A stretch of 64,000 nucleotides of DNA from Apteryx mantelli (Eukaryota; Chordata; Aves; Apterygiformes; Apterygidae): contig NC_089981.1 of NCBI RefSeq assembly GCF_036417845.1, positions 76,797,268 to 76,861,267 on the forward strand, given 5' to 3'. A program made the position numbers and the translations under genes. Below, in pieces: positions 13,501 through 26,262 of the stretch (its first letter is position 1; each line of letters starts with the position of its first letter). A model generated the notes under the pieces. It ran no database searches. It was not told the DNA's origin and saw nothing but the letters and a program-made list of their open reading frames with translations.

Positions 13501-13888
13501 CAAGCAGCAGGCTCAGCAATAATAATTGTAAACCTAACAGCTGCCTGGATCTTGAGGGTCTGGGATGTCCCCAGATTCTGCTGCTTTCTCCCATGTTCTC
13601 TTTACTTGTGTCTCACTTTGGTTGTCTGACTGGGCCAGGTTTATATATCACAAGACATGTAAACATGCCTTTTTCCTCTTTTTTTTTGCCCTACACCCCC
13701 ACTCCCCACCCCCCTTTAGAATAAAGCCTGCAATATTCACAGCTGTGCCATTGCTTGCATTATGCATGCCAAAAACCTGCCTGGACAACCTATGGTACCC
13801 ATGTAACAGATGCAATGAGCAAATGTTGCTGCGTGGAATACAACTAGTGGGCTGCAGTACCTGTATGAATCCATAGCAACTGAGCTGG

Positions 13889-13945
13889 CCTTAAAGGAAT
13901 TATCCCAGATTTGTACTGGTGTAAATGGGATGAAAATCTTACCAA
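13889..13945. repeat. Remnant of an old interspersed repeat
   Basis: The words CCCAGATTTGTACTGGTG and TAAATGGGATGAAAATCT match a degraded repeat common in sauropsid genomes, in which TTTACACCGGTGTAA-like arms lie next to AATCTGG-like ends. The family name cannot be assigned from sequence alone. Confidence 0.3.
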
Positions 13946-16208
13946 CTGTCACCAGCCTCTGAAAGAGCGACTAAAAAGGGAAGCTTTACTTGTTGCTTTC
14001 AGCCAGCAATATTACATTCATGAGGCTTCCCCATGACTCTTGCATGTTAGTCACCTGCTGAAGGAAGTGAGTGTGCTCTCAACAAGTTGTGTGTCTCTGG
14101 GAAGTCTTTCTCAGAGGATAGGTGCTTTCTTGTTGCCTCTTTAATAGCTGTAGCAGTCCAATGAACCTCTCTGTGCAGTGCCTTTTTGAAGCCTTCCTCT
14201 TTTGCAAGAAGAGCTGTTTCTTTTAACAGAAGTTGTATGAAGCGGAATTTACTCAGCAGAAGAACAACATTAAAAAAATCAGAACAATCCAAAAGTATTG
14301 ATGTTTAGCTAGTGTGGATGGTACTAACTGAAGAAGGTACAGATGTGTCAAGGTAGTCTGTGAGAAGGGATTTTGTAGTGGCTTTTTTAAAATTTATTTC
14401 CTTTAGCATGTCTGCTCCTGGATACTACTTGCAAACAAGTATAAATATAAACTGAAGTGTGTTAAGAAATGGGATACCTGCAATGGCAGTGTCTATAGAG
14501 ACTTGCAGTGGGACCTAGGTGCTCTGTAGTAATTTCTGAATACTGTACATTGAGATGCTTGCTGCACTAATGTATTGTTTCAGTTTAAGAGGGCTTTGTA
14601 AGGAGAGATGACTAGGAAGAGATGACTATGGCTTTCTTCAAATACTTAAGGACTGTCAAAAGTCAATGCCAAATATCCTGGCTCTAAGGAACTCTGGTTT
14701 TCATCTTTTGCTACACCTAGAGGGCTAAAAGGACTGCAGGTCAGGATCACGTGGTGTTGGAGCAATTTCTCTTGAGGCGAGGGGAGTTTCTTAGGGGAAC
14801 TAGAATGAAACGTAGGCAGCCACATGGATGTCTAAAGAAATTAAGCTAATTGAGATGAGACTGTGAGTGAGATGAACATGCCTTATAGTTAATTAAGTGC
14901 TGCTTTCAGACTTAAACAGTATACTTGGCCTAGGAAGGGGGCTGTCTGTACTTGGTCCAATCTGTGAGGTATGCATAGCTCAGCGGTGAGGTATTGTTAG
15001 CCCAGGGACTGGCCTATGAATAGGAAATTGCAGATTTCACATCCAAAAAGAAAAAAAGATGAGGATAAAAAAATATATATATTTGGTAAAGATAGACAGG
15101 TAATGCAATATGCATAGCCTATGCAATTACAATCAAGAGACTATTATGTCAAGTACTGTATAATCAAGTAATAAGAGACAATCCATCCTTCATAAGCTTA
15201 CACTATAAAAAAAATTATCCTAACTTTTCATAAAAACAAAGTGCAAATTTTGGTCAAATTAACTTTATGGTAGGGCTTGGGAATTGTATGTGTATTTTCA
15301 TGAGTTGCAAGTTAGGCTGCTTGGGTGGGAGCAACACTTTCTCTCTAAACAAAACAGAAGTTTAATCCTCAAATCAGAATACTCTTAGAAGGGAGAGACA
15401 AGTGGAGCCATAAGGAGCTCAAACAAGAAATCAAGTTTAATTGGTGCCGTCTAGAGTGCCAAAAAGTGCATTTCATCTTCCTCATCAACTGGGAATGAAA
15501 GAAAAGTAAAAGGCAGTCTAAACCTATTTTAAATAAAACACTTATTCAGGGCCTCTGCAAAGTGTGATTTCACTGCATTTGTTGTGTTTCCATACCTTGG
15601 CTTTCTGGGCTCTGAAATCTAAGTAATGAGCTGTTTATAGACATTTTTTCAATTAGACCATTTCTTCCTGAGTAACAAATGCTCTTCTGTTAAAGTGATT
15701 TAGTCTAGGAATTGTTTTTCACCATTGACACAAGTCAGGTCATTGATGGCAGGACTTGACAGCTCTAGCAAAAAACATATCACTGTAGCTTGCATAACAT
15801 GATTTTTTCCCTTTAAAAAGGGGGGGTGGAAGCCAAAATGAAAATGAATGAAAACAGTTTGCACTGCTAAAAGCTTTTTCCTGGGACTTTTTTGTAATGT
15901 GTTCTAAAGATCAGGGGAACACAGTAAATGTTGTGACGAGAATGTCTTATTGCAGTTGTGTTGTGCTGACACAGCTGTCATCCTAACTCTGCCTGTGTTC
16001 TGTTATCTACCCCACAACTTGTCAGAAAAATTCATGCTGGTTCAAAACAGCAAGCCACAAGTTTTCAGTTCAGTTATATATATTCTCTGGGCAAAATATG
16101 GAAAATCACTGTCTGTTTTATCATGCATGAGCACTAGTATCTTAGAAATAATTTGTCATTTAAAAGGTTTTGATGTATGAGTTCATTTTTGTGTTCTTCC
16201 ACTTTCAG

Positions 16209-16255
16209 GTCTCATCTTCCTCACCTTCAGATTGTTGTGATCTCCGAAAGTATAG
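16209..16255 (+). other. Candidate 47-nt internal exon, unidentified
   Basis: The segment lies between TTCCACTTTCAG and the strong donor GTGAGT (16256-16261). Frame 1 is open (VSSSSPSDCCDLRKY plus two bases), and the two spare bases would join in phase with the exon-like segment at 48136. This is only a splice-consensus argument, and pseudo-exons of this size are common, so it may be chance. Confidence 0.15.
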
Positions 16256-19200
16256 GTGAGTAGGAATCAGAAAAGTGTATTTCAGTTCTTGTGCTAGAAC
16301 TCGACTTGAGAAATTATGCTTTCATTCTTTATTTCTTGAATTATAACCTAAACACAAGAAATTTAGGCCCACATCCTCACTTTCTTGCTGCGATTAGGCA
16401 TCTCATCTTAGTGTAAGTCTGGGCTTTGGGGATAAGAGCGTTTGCCCATCCTGTGGAGGATGAAGATTGTGAGGTGATGAAGGATCATTGAAATAAATTG
16501 TCAAATTACAGTCAAGTGAATCATATTCCCTGAATTTATCTCCCTGCAAAAAATAATCCTACCAGATTGGAATCTGTTAACTTCACAGTATGAAATGCTG
16601 TTAATGTTGTCCCCTGCCTTGTTAGGTCAGTGGTGCAATAACTTCTTCAAGGTAAGAGGTTACATGCTCTGAGGTTCAGTGTAGGGCTTCCTCCTTGTGC
16701 CTTACTGCACAACATAGCCCAGACTAAGAGGCTTTCTGCTGTAGGAATAAGGCTAACTGAGGGCTTAACTGGGAGCCCACTGAAATCCATAACCAGTGTA
16801 TGATGAAAATATTTTTTATTCCTTGTGATTTCTTTTACGATGCCACATGTGAAGAACTGGAATGGAAAAGGACGCTGACTGGCACTGACATTACAAAGTT
16901 AATTAATCTGGGACTTGCTGCTGCTTCTCTTCTTCTAAATCATAGAGCTGTCATTGTTCAGTTAGGTACAGTAAATATTGCCACAGCTCTGCAACTCGTG
17001 TGTCTGCTCTGATGCGTAAATCACAAAGGAAAAAATCTAGATGGGTGGATAAATTTAAATATGAATTCATTAGAGTTGATTTTAAAAATAAGAATTTGTC
17101 TGAAGAATCATAGTTAGAATATTAATGTATATATATCTGTGTTGGGAGTGCTGCTGAGAAGGTATTTAATTCCCATCAGGGATCCTCTCCAGTGATTCTC
17201 TTGTATCAATTGCAGTTTTGGCCCTTGCAGAGAAAGACAGTCACCCTACTATGGCATGCAATAACTGTCTGCAGGGATGATTCTTGCCTCATCAGAGGAG
17301 GAGCTGGGGTGGGAGGGACCTTGTCACTTCAAAAGGTTTAGGATGTAGATCCCCAGGCAACCTCAAGGATCCCCCATCTGGCCCAAAGCAGAGTGCACGT
17401 TTTTGCACCATGGGTGCCGCAGAAACCTAGCGGGCAAAATTCTTTTTCATCCTAGATCTTAAATAGTGCTTTTAGAGGGATGGATCTGATCGAAACAAAA
17501 TGTTCCCTCAGTGGAAGGCAGCTCCCTACCTGAATAAAGCAATGGAAGTGAAGGAAGGATGAGTTTTCTTGATGGAGAGTGTTGCCTGTACTGGTGTTGG
17601 TATTCAAGGTCACCCTCGTTGTTAGTGTTGTGTTTCCATAATGGGTTTTATTGATGTGTTCATGTCAAGGTCTTGATCACTGCAATGCCAGCCAAGTCAC
17701 AGTCAGGACATCTCAAGCATTCAGACTTGCCTTTAAGAATTATCATAATTTGGTTCAAAGGCAAAGATTCAGCCAGGGTTATTACACACAAGCCCACCCC
17801 TAACATGTTTGGCCTAGTGACTGTAGTGTTAGGCGTTAAAATATACATACCTGTGGCCAGGTAGTTTATGCAGTACCAAAAGACTTCCCCTAAGACCACC
17901 TCTATTGTCACCAAGTGTTTTTCCTCTTTTATACCACAATTGGAACAATGCAGTCTACAGATTATATTCCATCTTCATTTTCTCAGTGTTCAGTCCTTTA
18001 TCTTCCTGCTCCAGGCTTGTCTATGCCTATACCTAGCATAACTGTTTTTTCTCGTGTCCATAATAAGATTGCGTCAATGCAGATTAGCAAGGCTTTGCAT
18101 GAGCAGTATATGCTGATAGCACACCAGCGAGTCTTCCAGAGAGAATCCTGGATGATATGCTGATTTGAGAAGGCAACTCAAAGTACTTAATAAACACTTG
18201 GTATTAAAGTTTTGTGGAACTGTTAGTGTAGAAATGTGGGCCTGAAGCCTATTAGATACTGATTTTAACATATATGAAGAATTTACAGTTATATTGATAT
18301 AAGCTGCTACCTTTTAGCCTGGAAAATTGATTATCTTTTCATGTTAAATAGAAGAAAGACAAAATTTGATAGCTTTTTAAGTTAGAATGATTGAATGCTT
18401 TGCCAGAATTATGCTGCCTAATGAGCAGGTGTGAGGTCATGTTTAATTAGTATTATAATTATTGTAATAGCATGATAAGCATTAATATAAGTTGGAAGTA
18501 GATTTAAACGAAAAATTTGGATAGCCTGCTAGAATTAGCCCAATGTAAAGTTTAGCAAATATTTGAGGACACTAATGTGTAAAGTAGATAAGATATTTTA
18601 GAGCTGCTTTCTGCTGGATGACATTCATTAACCCCTGACCATCTTGCTTCATGAAACCGAAGGGGTTGAATTACTTAGGAACATGGCTATGAACACAGAC
18701 AACAGTTGTGAGCTGTTCTTGCTTTGTCTTGTGCCTGGATGGAGGTGACTGCTTTGATTTTATGGCAATAAAGGCATGTTAATTCATGTCTCTTATTTCT
18801 CCAAAGTGAATGGTGGTGATTTCACAGGGACAAAGCAAAGTCTAACAAAGCAACTAATGATTAAGTGACTATGCAATCTGAGTACTCAGCATTTGCATGG
18901 ATTATAACTTCATGATTTTTGCTTTTATCAGCTTCTAAACCTGGGGAAATGAAAGACAGCAAGAGCAGCTCTGCTAGATATCAACCTGGTGTCATTAGAA
19001 TCCTTTTTCCCTTGTGATTCCTAGGAAGGGTGGAATTCTTATCTGCCCTATCCTACTAATCAGAAGCTTGTGGGGATTTGGCTTTGTAAGAATTTGTGGA
19101 TACTTTATAAGACAAGTTACTTTATGAAGTAAGACTCTGTAAGAGAAGAACTTAGTAAATCTGTTTGCACTTTAAAACTTAAACTGAAGACCTATTTGTT

Positions 19201-19670
19201 AAAATTGCTTTATTGTGGGGAAATATTTTAATTATTTTGAGGCAATTAAGAGATTATGGGCAAGAAACTTGTAATGTAGATAATGGCTTTTGCAGTTAAA
19301 GCTTAACATCAGTGTTATGGTTTGGAATGAAAATGGGGATAGAACAGTTATACAAATAACTGCTGTTGTAGAGGATTAAAATATATGGCTCATGCTTAAG
19401 CAAATTCTCATGGCACATAGTGGATCTGTAGATAATGGTATATCCTCTTCTGTTTTTAGAACTTTATTCAGCAGAGCATTTAAGTACACACTCAAATCAT
19501 TCTGAGGTCAAGTTTCTACTCAAGCACTTATTACTTCATTTAGAAAGCACTTTTGGGGGAATTAAGATAGACTGAGAAGTGATAAATGTGGCTTTGTAAG
19601 AGAGAAAGCCCTGGGACCTGAGGGTTATAAAAGATCCTGCATTGAAAGTGGAGACAAATTGCAATAGAAG

Positions 19671-19730
19671 GTTGTTTGTTTGTTTATTTGTTTGTTTTGG
19701 GGGGGGCATGATTTTTTTTTTTCCCCCCAC
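19671..19730. repeat. Simple repeat: GTTT units, G run, T run, C run
   Basis: TTTG units alternate over about 27 nt and are followed by a G run, a T run and a C run. The G run and C run could pair. It is low complexity and non-coding. Confidence 0.85.
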
Positions 19731-20631
19731 AAAGAAAAGATCTAAAACCAGCAACTGCAAAGGGCAAGATTGAACCTCAGTTGGAAGTGCATCCTATCCA
19801 CAAGCAGCAATGCCTTTCTTTGCACTGGGATTCAAGTTATTCTTTTTAGCTTCATCTAAACAAAAACACATAGCAACTAAGAATGTAGCTTTACTAATAC
19901 AGTCATGAGGAAATATCAAAGAGAAAACAAAATGAGAGAGAAGTTGGAATGAGTGGCAGGCTGTTAGAGAGTGACTGAATTGCTAAACTTTTTTTTTTTT
20001 AAACAATGAGGCCTTTAACAAAGATATGGAGGAAAAAATTGAAAAAGGATGAAAACCTGCTATTGTTGTCAATATAAGACTATGTAGACAGGAACATATC
20101 AAGACAGAATGTATGCAGGTCAACATGTCTGCCCCGTGGTCATTAGACTTACACTGAGAATTGATGTTAGACCCAAGGTACTTTTCAAAACTGCATCAGC
20201 CCTTTTCTAAAAAGTGACATAAATCTTAAAGGTTGGAGATGAGTACTGTATGGGAGTTACCGGTTTAGAAAATTTGGTACTGAGGCACCTCAGATCTAAT
20301 GATTCCGGGAGGGATATTGGAGTCTGGCAAACCTGCAATTGAAACTGTGCAGAAGGACTGACTGAACTAGCACAGGACTTCACAACAGCATAGCTGAAAA
20401 TAAACCATCAAGATTGCCAGTGAGGGAGGAAGAACACTAACCCTGCAGGGCTCACGTCCATTGTGAGCAAACCCAAAGCTCTTTGCGAACATCCAGTATT
20501 TTACCACAAAATGGTGACAAAATTACCACTAACACAAAAGGGAAGTATTTGAAAAAGTAAGTGATAAAAGTGGAAAGGAGTGAATTGTTTAATTGCTGGT
20601 TGTAGCGTATCAATTAATAGGCATAGTGTTT

Positions 20632-20880
20632 AAGATCAGACAGAACCATTAGATGATCTAGTCTGACCTCTCTATATTATGTGCTCTGTCATCCTATACT
20701 GATGGAAGTGTTAAAAGATGGAGAATTTTCCAACCACTTCTCTAAGTATTTTGTTCCAATAATTAATCACAGTCATGGTTGGAAATTGTACATGGGAAAT
20801 CAGATATTGGCTTCAGCCTTCAACCATTGGCTTCTGTTATGTTATTCTCTGATAGATTCCTGACACCTTTAGAATATAGG
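20632..20880 (-). mobile_element. Old CR1-type LINE 3' fragment
   Basis: The segment starts with AGAACCATTAGATGATCTAG followed by TCTGACCTCTC. It continues with TCCAATAATTAATCACAG and ends with AACCATTGGCTTCTGTTATG and TTCTCTGATAGATTC. These words match the 3' region of CR1-family LINEs of birds, crocodilians and turtles, read in the usual reversed orientation, so the element lies on the - strand. It is heavily diverged and has no usable reading frame. A T/G low-complexity run (20881-20910) abuts its end. Confidence 0.55.
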
Positions 20881-20910
20881 GTTTTTTTTGTTTTTTTGGT
20901 TTTTTTTTAC
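20881..20910. repeat. T-rich low-complexity run
   Basis: Three T runs are separated by G or GG, directly after the CR1 fragment. Confidence 0.8.
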
Positions 20911-23900
20911 CTTTCAATTTCTTTTTGACAGCAACAAATGGTTTTGAATTGCTGTAAGTCTCTGGCTACAAGGTATTTCTTCCAGTTCTCACCTAAAGGC
21001 TGGGGCTTGGTTTGGCACCACCTTCCTGTCTGCAGTGTCCTCTAAAAAGTTTGTACACCTGCACTGGGAGCAGAGTTCGATACTGTGGGTCTTCCTCGTG
21101 GCCTATAATCCTCACTCTGTTCCTGCTCACTATTTCCAGGTTGCTCATCTGAAGCTCACGTTAGCCACAGCATTGCATAGGGATATAATTGCTTGCTTTC
21201 AGATGCACTGATTTCCAGGAGACAAGCTTCCATTCTATAAACGTGGTCTGGCATTGTTTGCATCAAAATGCAAAACTTTAAATTTGGCTATATGAAAATA
21301 CTTGTCTTTCAAATGAGGAGCTTTGCTTATGAGTCACTCTGATCTGCATAGTCCCCTCTTTTCCTTGTACTGCCTTTTTGTACATTGGGTTTGGACAACT
21401 CAGTGTTCATTTTAAAATATTCTGGTGTTCAGCAGTAGAAAGGTGAGTAGGCTATTCACTGAAAAGAATTAGAAACAATTAGAGGCCTGAAGGGAGTCTC
21501 TGCCAAAGAATGATTGAGAGGACCAAATCTGCATAATTCTTCCAAGAGATATTTAAGGAGAGAGATCATAATAGTCTGAAAGGATTACAAGGTTGTAAAC
21601 ATGAAAGGAGGAGAATAATTGTATAGGCAAGTCCAAAGATGTCAATTAGTACATTAAAATTAAACAAGGAGAAATTAATCTAAGTAGCTGTATAATCTTG
21701 TTCTGTGATAGATTTTGGAGTGGAAATTCATTTTATTTAAAAGTGCTGGAAGGGGAAAGGATTAGTTGGATAAATTTTCTGGTTTGGGAGAAGAAGTTAG
21801 AAACTGTTGATTGAAAACTACCTATTTTCATCAAGACTTCAATTTAGAAATTTAAGCTATTTCTGAACTTTGAAGAGTTTCAAAGAAAGTGATATTTGTT
21901 ATTCAAAATTACTGATATTTTGATTTTTAGCCTTAACTTGGGATGAGAGAATATTTTTGCATCTGAAAAAATGCATTTGTTCTTCATGAGTTCATAATGC
22001 TTAGGCAGCATTGTTTTTCTTAGCGAATTTTACCCTATTTCACAGGTATCTTTTTGTATTCTTATCTGTTTTAATATAAGATTTGGTATGTCTCACTGTG
22101 ATCTATTCCTTTGTTTTTCCCTGATCAGTGTTCTGTGTCATTTACATTTTGATTTCAGTTTTCATTCATTAAAATGACATTTCTCATCTTCTGCTTCATT
22201 GCACTATTGAGGACTTGCCACTTGTTTTCATCACCCTTTCTGTTCTTACTCTTGGCAAATGAAACAATTAATCAAAACAAAAAATCCTGCTCTGTGTACC
22301 TACAAGCCTTGCATAAGAATTTGAATACTTCAGACATCCTTTGGAGTAGATGTAGCCAGGTTTCCTGGCCATATGGAGATATATCAGCAATTTTATAGCA
22401 CTTGGGAGAAAATTAGGCTTTTCTGTCATTGGGAAAAACTATTTCAAGGCAAATTCTCAGACACAAGGATGGTGAGTTCTTTGGCTGAAGAACTATTGTT
22501 CTATATTTCTGGATGTAAGAATAACGACAAATCCGTCAAACTATCTGCATGAATGAAAGATGGAAATAGGATGTTCTGAGGACAATGTTTTAGATATTGC
22601 CCTCCATTATTAATGTCCTTGAGAAGATAAATACTCTGAGAAATGCTGTAGCAGTCAGGCCTACCATGCATTTGGTCACAGGGTGTCTTTTCATTCTGAA
22701 GAGGATATTATTCATTTGCTCTTCCAGCCTCTACCATTTTGTATAATTTTAACCGTGTTCAGTCTCCTAAAACTTCAGTTGCTATTAAATCTGTACTTGG
22801 GCCAAATTCTTTGTCTGGTGGTACAACAGAGCCCTGCTAAAGTCACAGTGCACCACAGTAAGTTGAGAGCTTAGTCCAGATAGATGAAGTGAAGAAAACT
22901 GGGCAGTTGGTTTTAAGTATCTCCAACTGCATATTCCAAAAATCTATTCAGTGACAGAGCTTTTTGATTGATTTAATTGCAGTGTAAAAATTGAACGTAT
23001 GCAAAAATATAAAAACAACAATACAAAGAAAAACAGTATTGTGAAAAAACTGAGCATCTCTCTTGTTTTATACCCCAGGTTTCCGTGTGGTTGTCTCAAG
23101 AAATCAAAAACAATCTGCCAAAAAATGAGGAAGTCCTTTGTTATAACCTTTCAAAGTTCTGTTTCGTTTGGAAAAAATAAAATGAACAATGGTTAAATTG
23201 GTGAACCTGAGTGAAATTTTGAGTGAACTATTAAAACTTTTTTCTCATGTTCATTGAAAATGTGCAAACTTACCATCAGTTATTCAGATTAAAGAGAAAT
23301 TTAAAATATGCAACACATTAAAATTGAGTAATTTTTCTAGCTATTTTGATCAATTCAGTGGAAGTTTGTTACAGGGCTACATATTGTTCTGTAACAGAAC
23401 TTGTTACAGAAAAATAAGTTACAGCATTATAGCCTACTTAGCATGAAAAAACAGTACTAATTGGTTGAAAAGGCCGATTTCAGTCTACATATCAGTGCAC
23501 CTAGTGTGGGAAAATGAGCTAGGTGAAGCATAGAAGTAGACTTTGCCACTGCAGTGGAATGAAAGATCATAATAGAACAGGATATTAAATAATCAGATAT
23601 GTAATATCTTGCAGAAACTTAATTTTGTATAATTGCCAAAATAGCAGTTTAGTGTCAAATAATGAATGTTAATATGAAAAGGTTAATCTGATACTGTTCT
23701 CTGGTTCAGTAAATATCAGGATTTATTCTTCTGTAGCTTACATCTTTTCTTAGGTAAGGTAAAAGGTAATTTTCGCCTCTTGAATGCCAAATCCTAGTAT
23801 TATTGAATAGAAAAATGAATGTTTTGCCTCAGAGATTGTCTAAATTTTATATACTTCAGTGAGTCAACAGTAAGATTTTTTTCCCCCCATCTGCTTTTTA

Positions 23901-25530
23901 TCTTAGTCTTTTCAAGGGGAGATAATGACTTTTCTGGATCTCCAAGTTTATTTACTGCAGATCAGATTCTGCCATAGAAACAGCTGGCCCTGGGGAACTT
24001 TATTTGATGTGATTTTTTTTTTTTATTTAAATGAACTTCAACGGAATTTTCTGTGGCATGACCTGCTACGCAGTGCAAGTAAGCATGGCAGCATAGAAGC
24101 ACGAAATGAGTAGCAGCTTTTGCAGTGAAGTAAGCCTCACCTTAGCGTTGTGCTGGGGCTTACTTGTGAGATATTATTGGCTACCATTGTTCTCCACAGT
24201 ACTTCCATAGATCTCTGAAGAACTGTTTCAAAACAGCCCAGCAAGTACTTACACACATTAAGAACGGTCAGATTTTTGTATTATCCATGAATAATACAAA
24301 GAGCAGTGGAAATTGTTGCTGCCAACTGCATTGAATCTCCGGCCTCATGTTTTAAGATACTTATGTGGGAATTGAGCAGTTCTGATGTACTGGTTTATAG
24401 TAACTTATCAGATGATTGTTTTCAGAGAGTCATCAGAAAAAATATATTTTTTTGAGGATGTAATGAATATTAGGTCATCCTTTTAGCTGTATCAGAAGGA
24501 ACTATTCTAGATTTCCACAATGATCTCACTGATTACTACCACATACAGCACTAAGTAAAGTTTTTTCCATACATGAGCCTGTAAGAGTCAGTATTTCAAA
24601 TACAGGATGTGTCATCAATGGATACAACTTTAAAGATTTAATAAAGATTTATTGCTGTATTCTGCCCCTAACTGAGCAGTGATACTGTAGCCAGGAGGGA
24701 AATCCACAGGACTTCCCTTTCTCTCTTTTCATTTTTCTCTTCTCCTCTTGCTCTCTTCCTTCTGCTGCTTTGCAAGAGGTGCACTCCTCGGTGGTGAAAT
24801 GGTGAGAAATAGAAAATTCTAAGGAGGAAAGTGGAAACTGCAGATAAAACTATGGCTTTTTGGAGCCAGTGATGAAACTCCCATTGGCTACAGGAGGCCA
24901 AGTTCTCCTTATATCTTAAAAAATCTCTGCATGTTAGAAACACCAAACTACATGTAGGGAAAAAAGGGGCAATCATGGAAGGTAACAGTCCTAAAGGCCT
25001 TCGTCTGGGAAAGTCAGGGTTGCGTCAAGTATGTATGCGATATAGGAGGTTTATTTTCCTTATTTACCTTTCACAGGCCCATGGGAAGCAGGGTCTTATT
25101 CTCCCAGAGGCCACAGACTGAAAACCAGTGCTCTCTAGTTCACAGACAAAGAGAGACTGCTTTAGAAAGCAATTTAAAACAGGAGCTTTACTCATTAACT
25201 TTTTCTGAGCCTTCTTGCTGTTGCCTATGTAAGAGCAGACTACCCAGCTAAATAAGGGTTCTGAAGCTGTGGGACCGTTGCCCTGTCCCTCAACCTCAGA
25301 AAAGGTGCTGTCAGAGAGATGTGTACTAGAAGCTTCGAGTATATCCACTGATTTCTCTTCTGAAAGAAGACAGAGATTGGAGCTGGATAACAAATGTGCT
25401 GAAGTGCTTTATCTTGCTTGGGCATCCCTGTTCCAGGTACCATGAGCATTTTCCTGGACTGATGCTATGCAGAACAATCCCGTTCATACGTATTGCCCTG
25501 GGCATGTTTTAATGAAAAAAAAAAAAATCA
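20911..25530. other. Intergenic, right part
   Basis: No gene is supported. The segment is AT-rich and apparently single-copy. It includes a near-palindrome GTTCTGTAACAGAAC at 23386-23400 inside a cluster of GTTACAG words. Open frames here are short and without family features. Confidence 0.65.
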
Positions 25531-25534
25531 AAAC

Positions 25535-26262
25535 ATCTCCACTCGTGTCTTTTATTAAGTAATGCAAAATACAGTATTAATTATGACACTGCATGCATTT
25601 CAGACAATATAAATGCAAGCCTACAGAAAATATGTGACAAAGAAACCCTCAATTACTTTTGAGGTAGTATACAAGGGAAAATAGGAAAGCAGAAACACAG
25701 TGGATTAAAAGAACAAAATATTGGTATCACTTTGTGCATACATTAGTCACTCATAAATACATTTGTAGGAAATAAGATACAATTCCATTCTCATTAAAAA
25801 ATATACTTCTTCAAATTCACCATTCTTGTTTGTTCTGTTTTCACATGACATTTTATGGTATTTTATCAGGTGGATTTATTTTTTGTCACTGCCATCATGA
25901 TTCTACCCTTTTCCTCCAAGAGTTTAGGCACAGATGGCCTCATGCACAAAAATAAATAAGAAACCTGCTTGAAGGGAAAAGAATTCTGCTCAAATAGCTG
26001 AGGATAGTCTAATAAATACCATTTTTTTATAAAAATATTTCAGGTTTATAAAAGAGGGGAGGGGACAGTCTCCCACGTGGAAAGGTTGTCAAGTGAAAAG
26101 TGCTGTATAACATTTTTTGAAGAGATTTTTCTTTTAAACATACAGTACCATTATGAATATATATTTTATAATCCTGTTTCTTAGAACCGTATTGTTCACT
26201 AGAAGTATCAAATTCTGTTTGTTTCCTTTTGTTTGTTTTCTTATTGCGGTTTTGGAAGCTGT
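25535..26262 (-). other. BEGAIN: BEGAIN 3' UTR
   Basis: This is about 730 nt of untranslated sequence after the BEGAIN stop codon, in the - direction. It ends near a reverse-strand AATAAA. A second possible signal (TTTATT on + at 25875-25880) would give a shorter UTR. The end is inferred from these signals. Confidence 0.65.
25551..25556 (-). terminator. BEGAIN: BEGAIN polyadenylation signal (distal)
   Basis: TTTATT on the + strand is AATAAA on the BEGAIN strand. It is followed on that strand by a G/T-rich stretch, GAGTGGAGATGTTTTGATTT, and a T run. This fits a normal cleavage and polyadenylation site about 700 nt after the stop. Confidence 0.7.

Larger units (their letters stand above)
10571..20630. 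other. Intergenic, central part
   Basis: No gene is supported. An old-repeat remnant lies near 13889-13935 and a mixed simple repeat at 19671-19730. Moderately long open frames (for example 116 codons on the - strand at 11000-11350) lack splice context or family features. A small exon-like segment at 16209-16255 is listed separately. Confidence 0.65.

Noticed and set aside
17660..17914. 84-codon - strand frame with a GTATGT donor-like site
   Set aside because: No good acceptor upstream and no conserved protein recognised.
23386..23400. GTTCTGTAACAGAAC near-palindrome as a steroid-receptor element
   Set aside because: The half-sites point the wrong way round for the usual AGAACAnnnTGTTCT element, and it sits in a local GTTACAG cluster.
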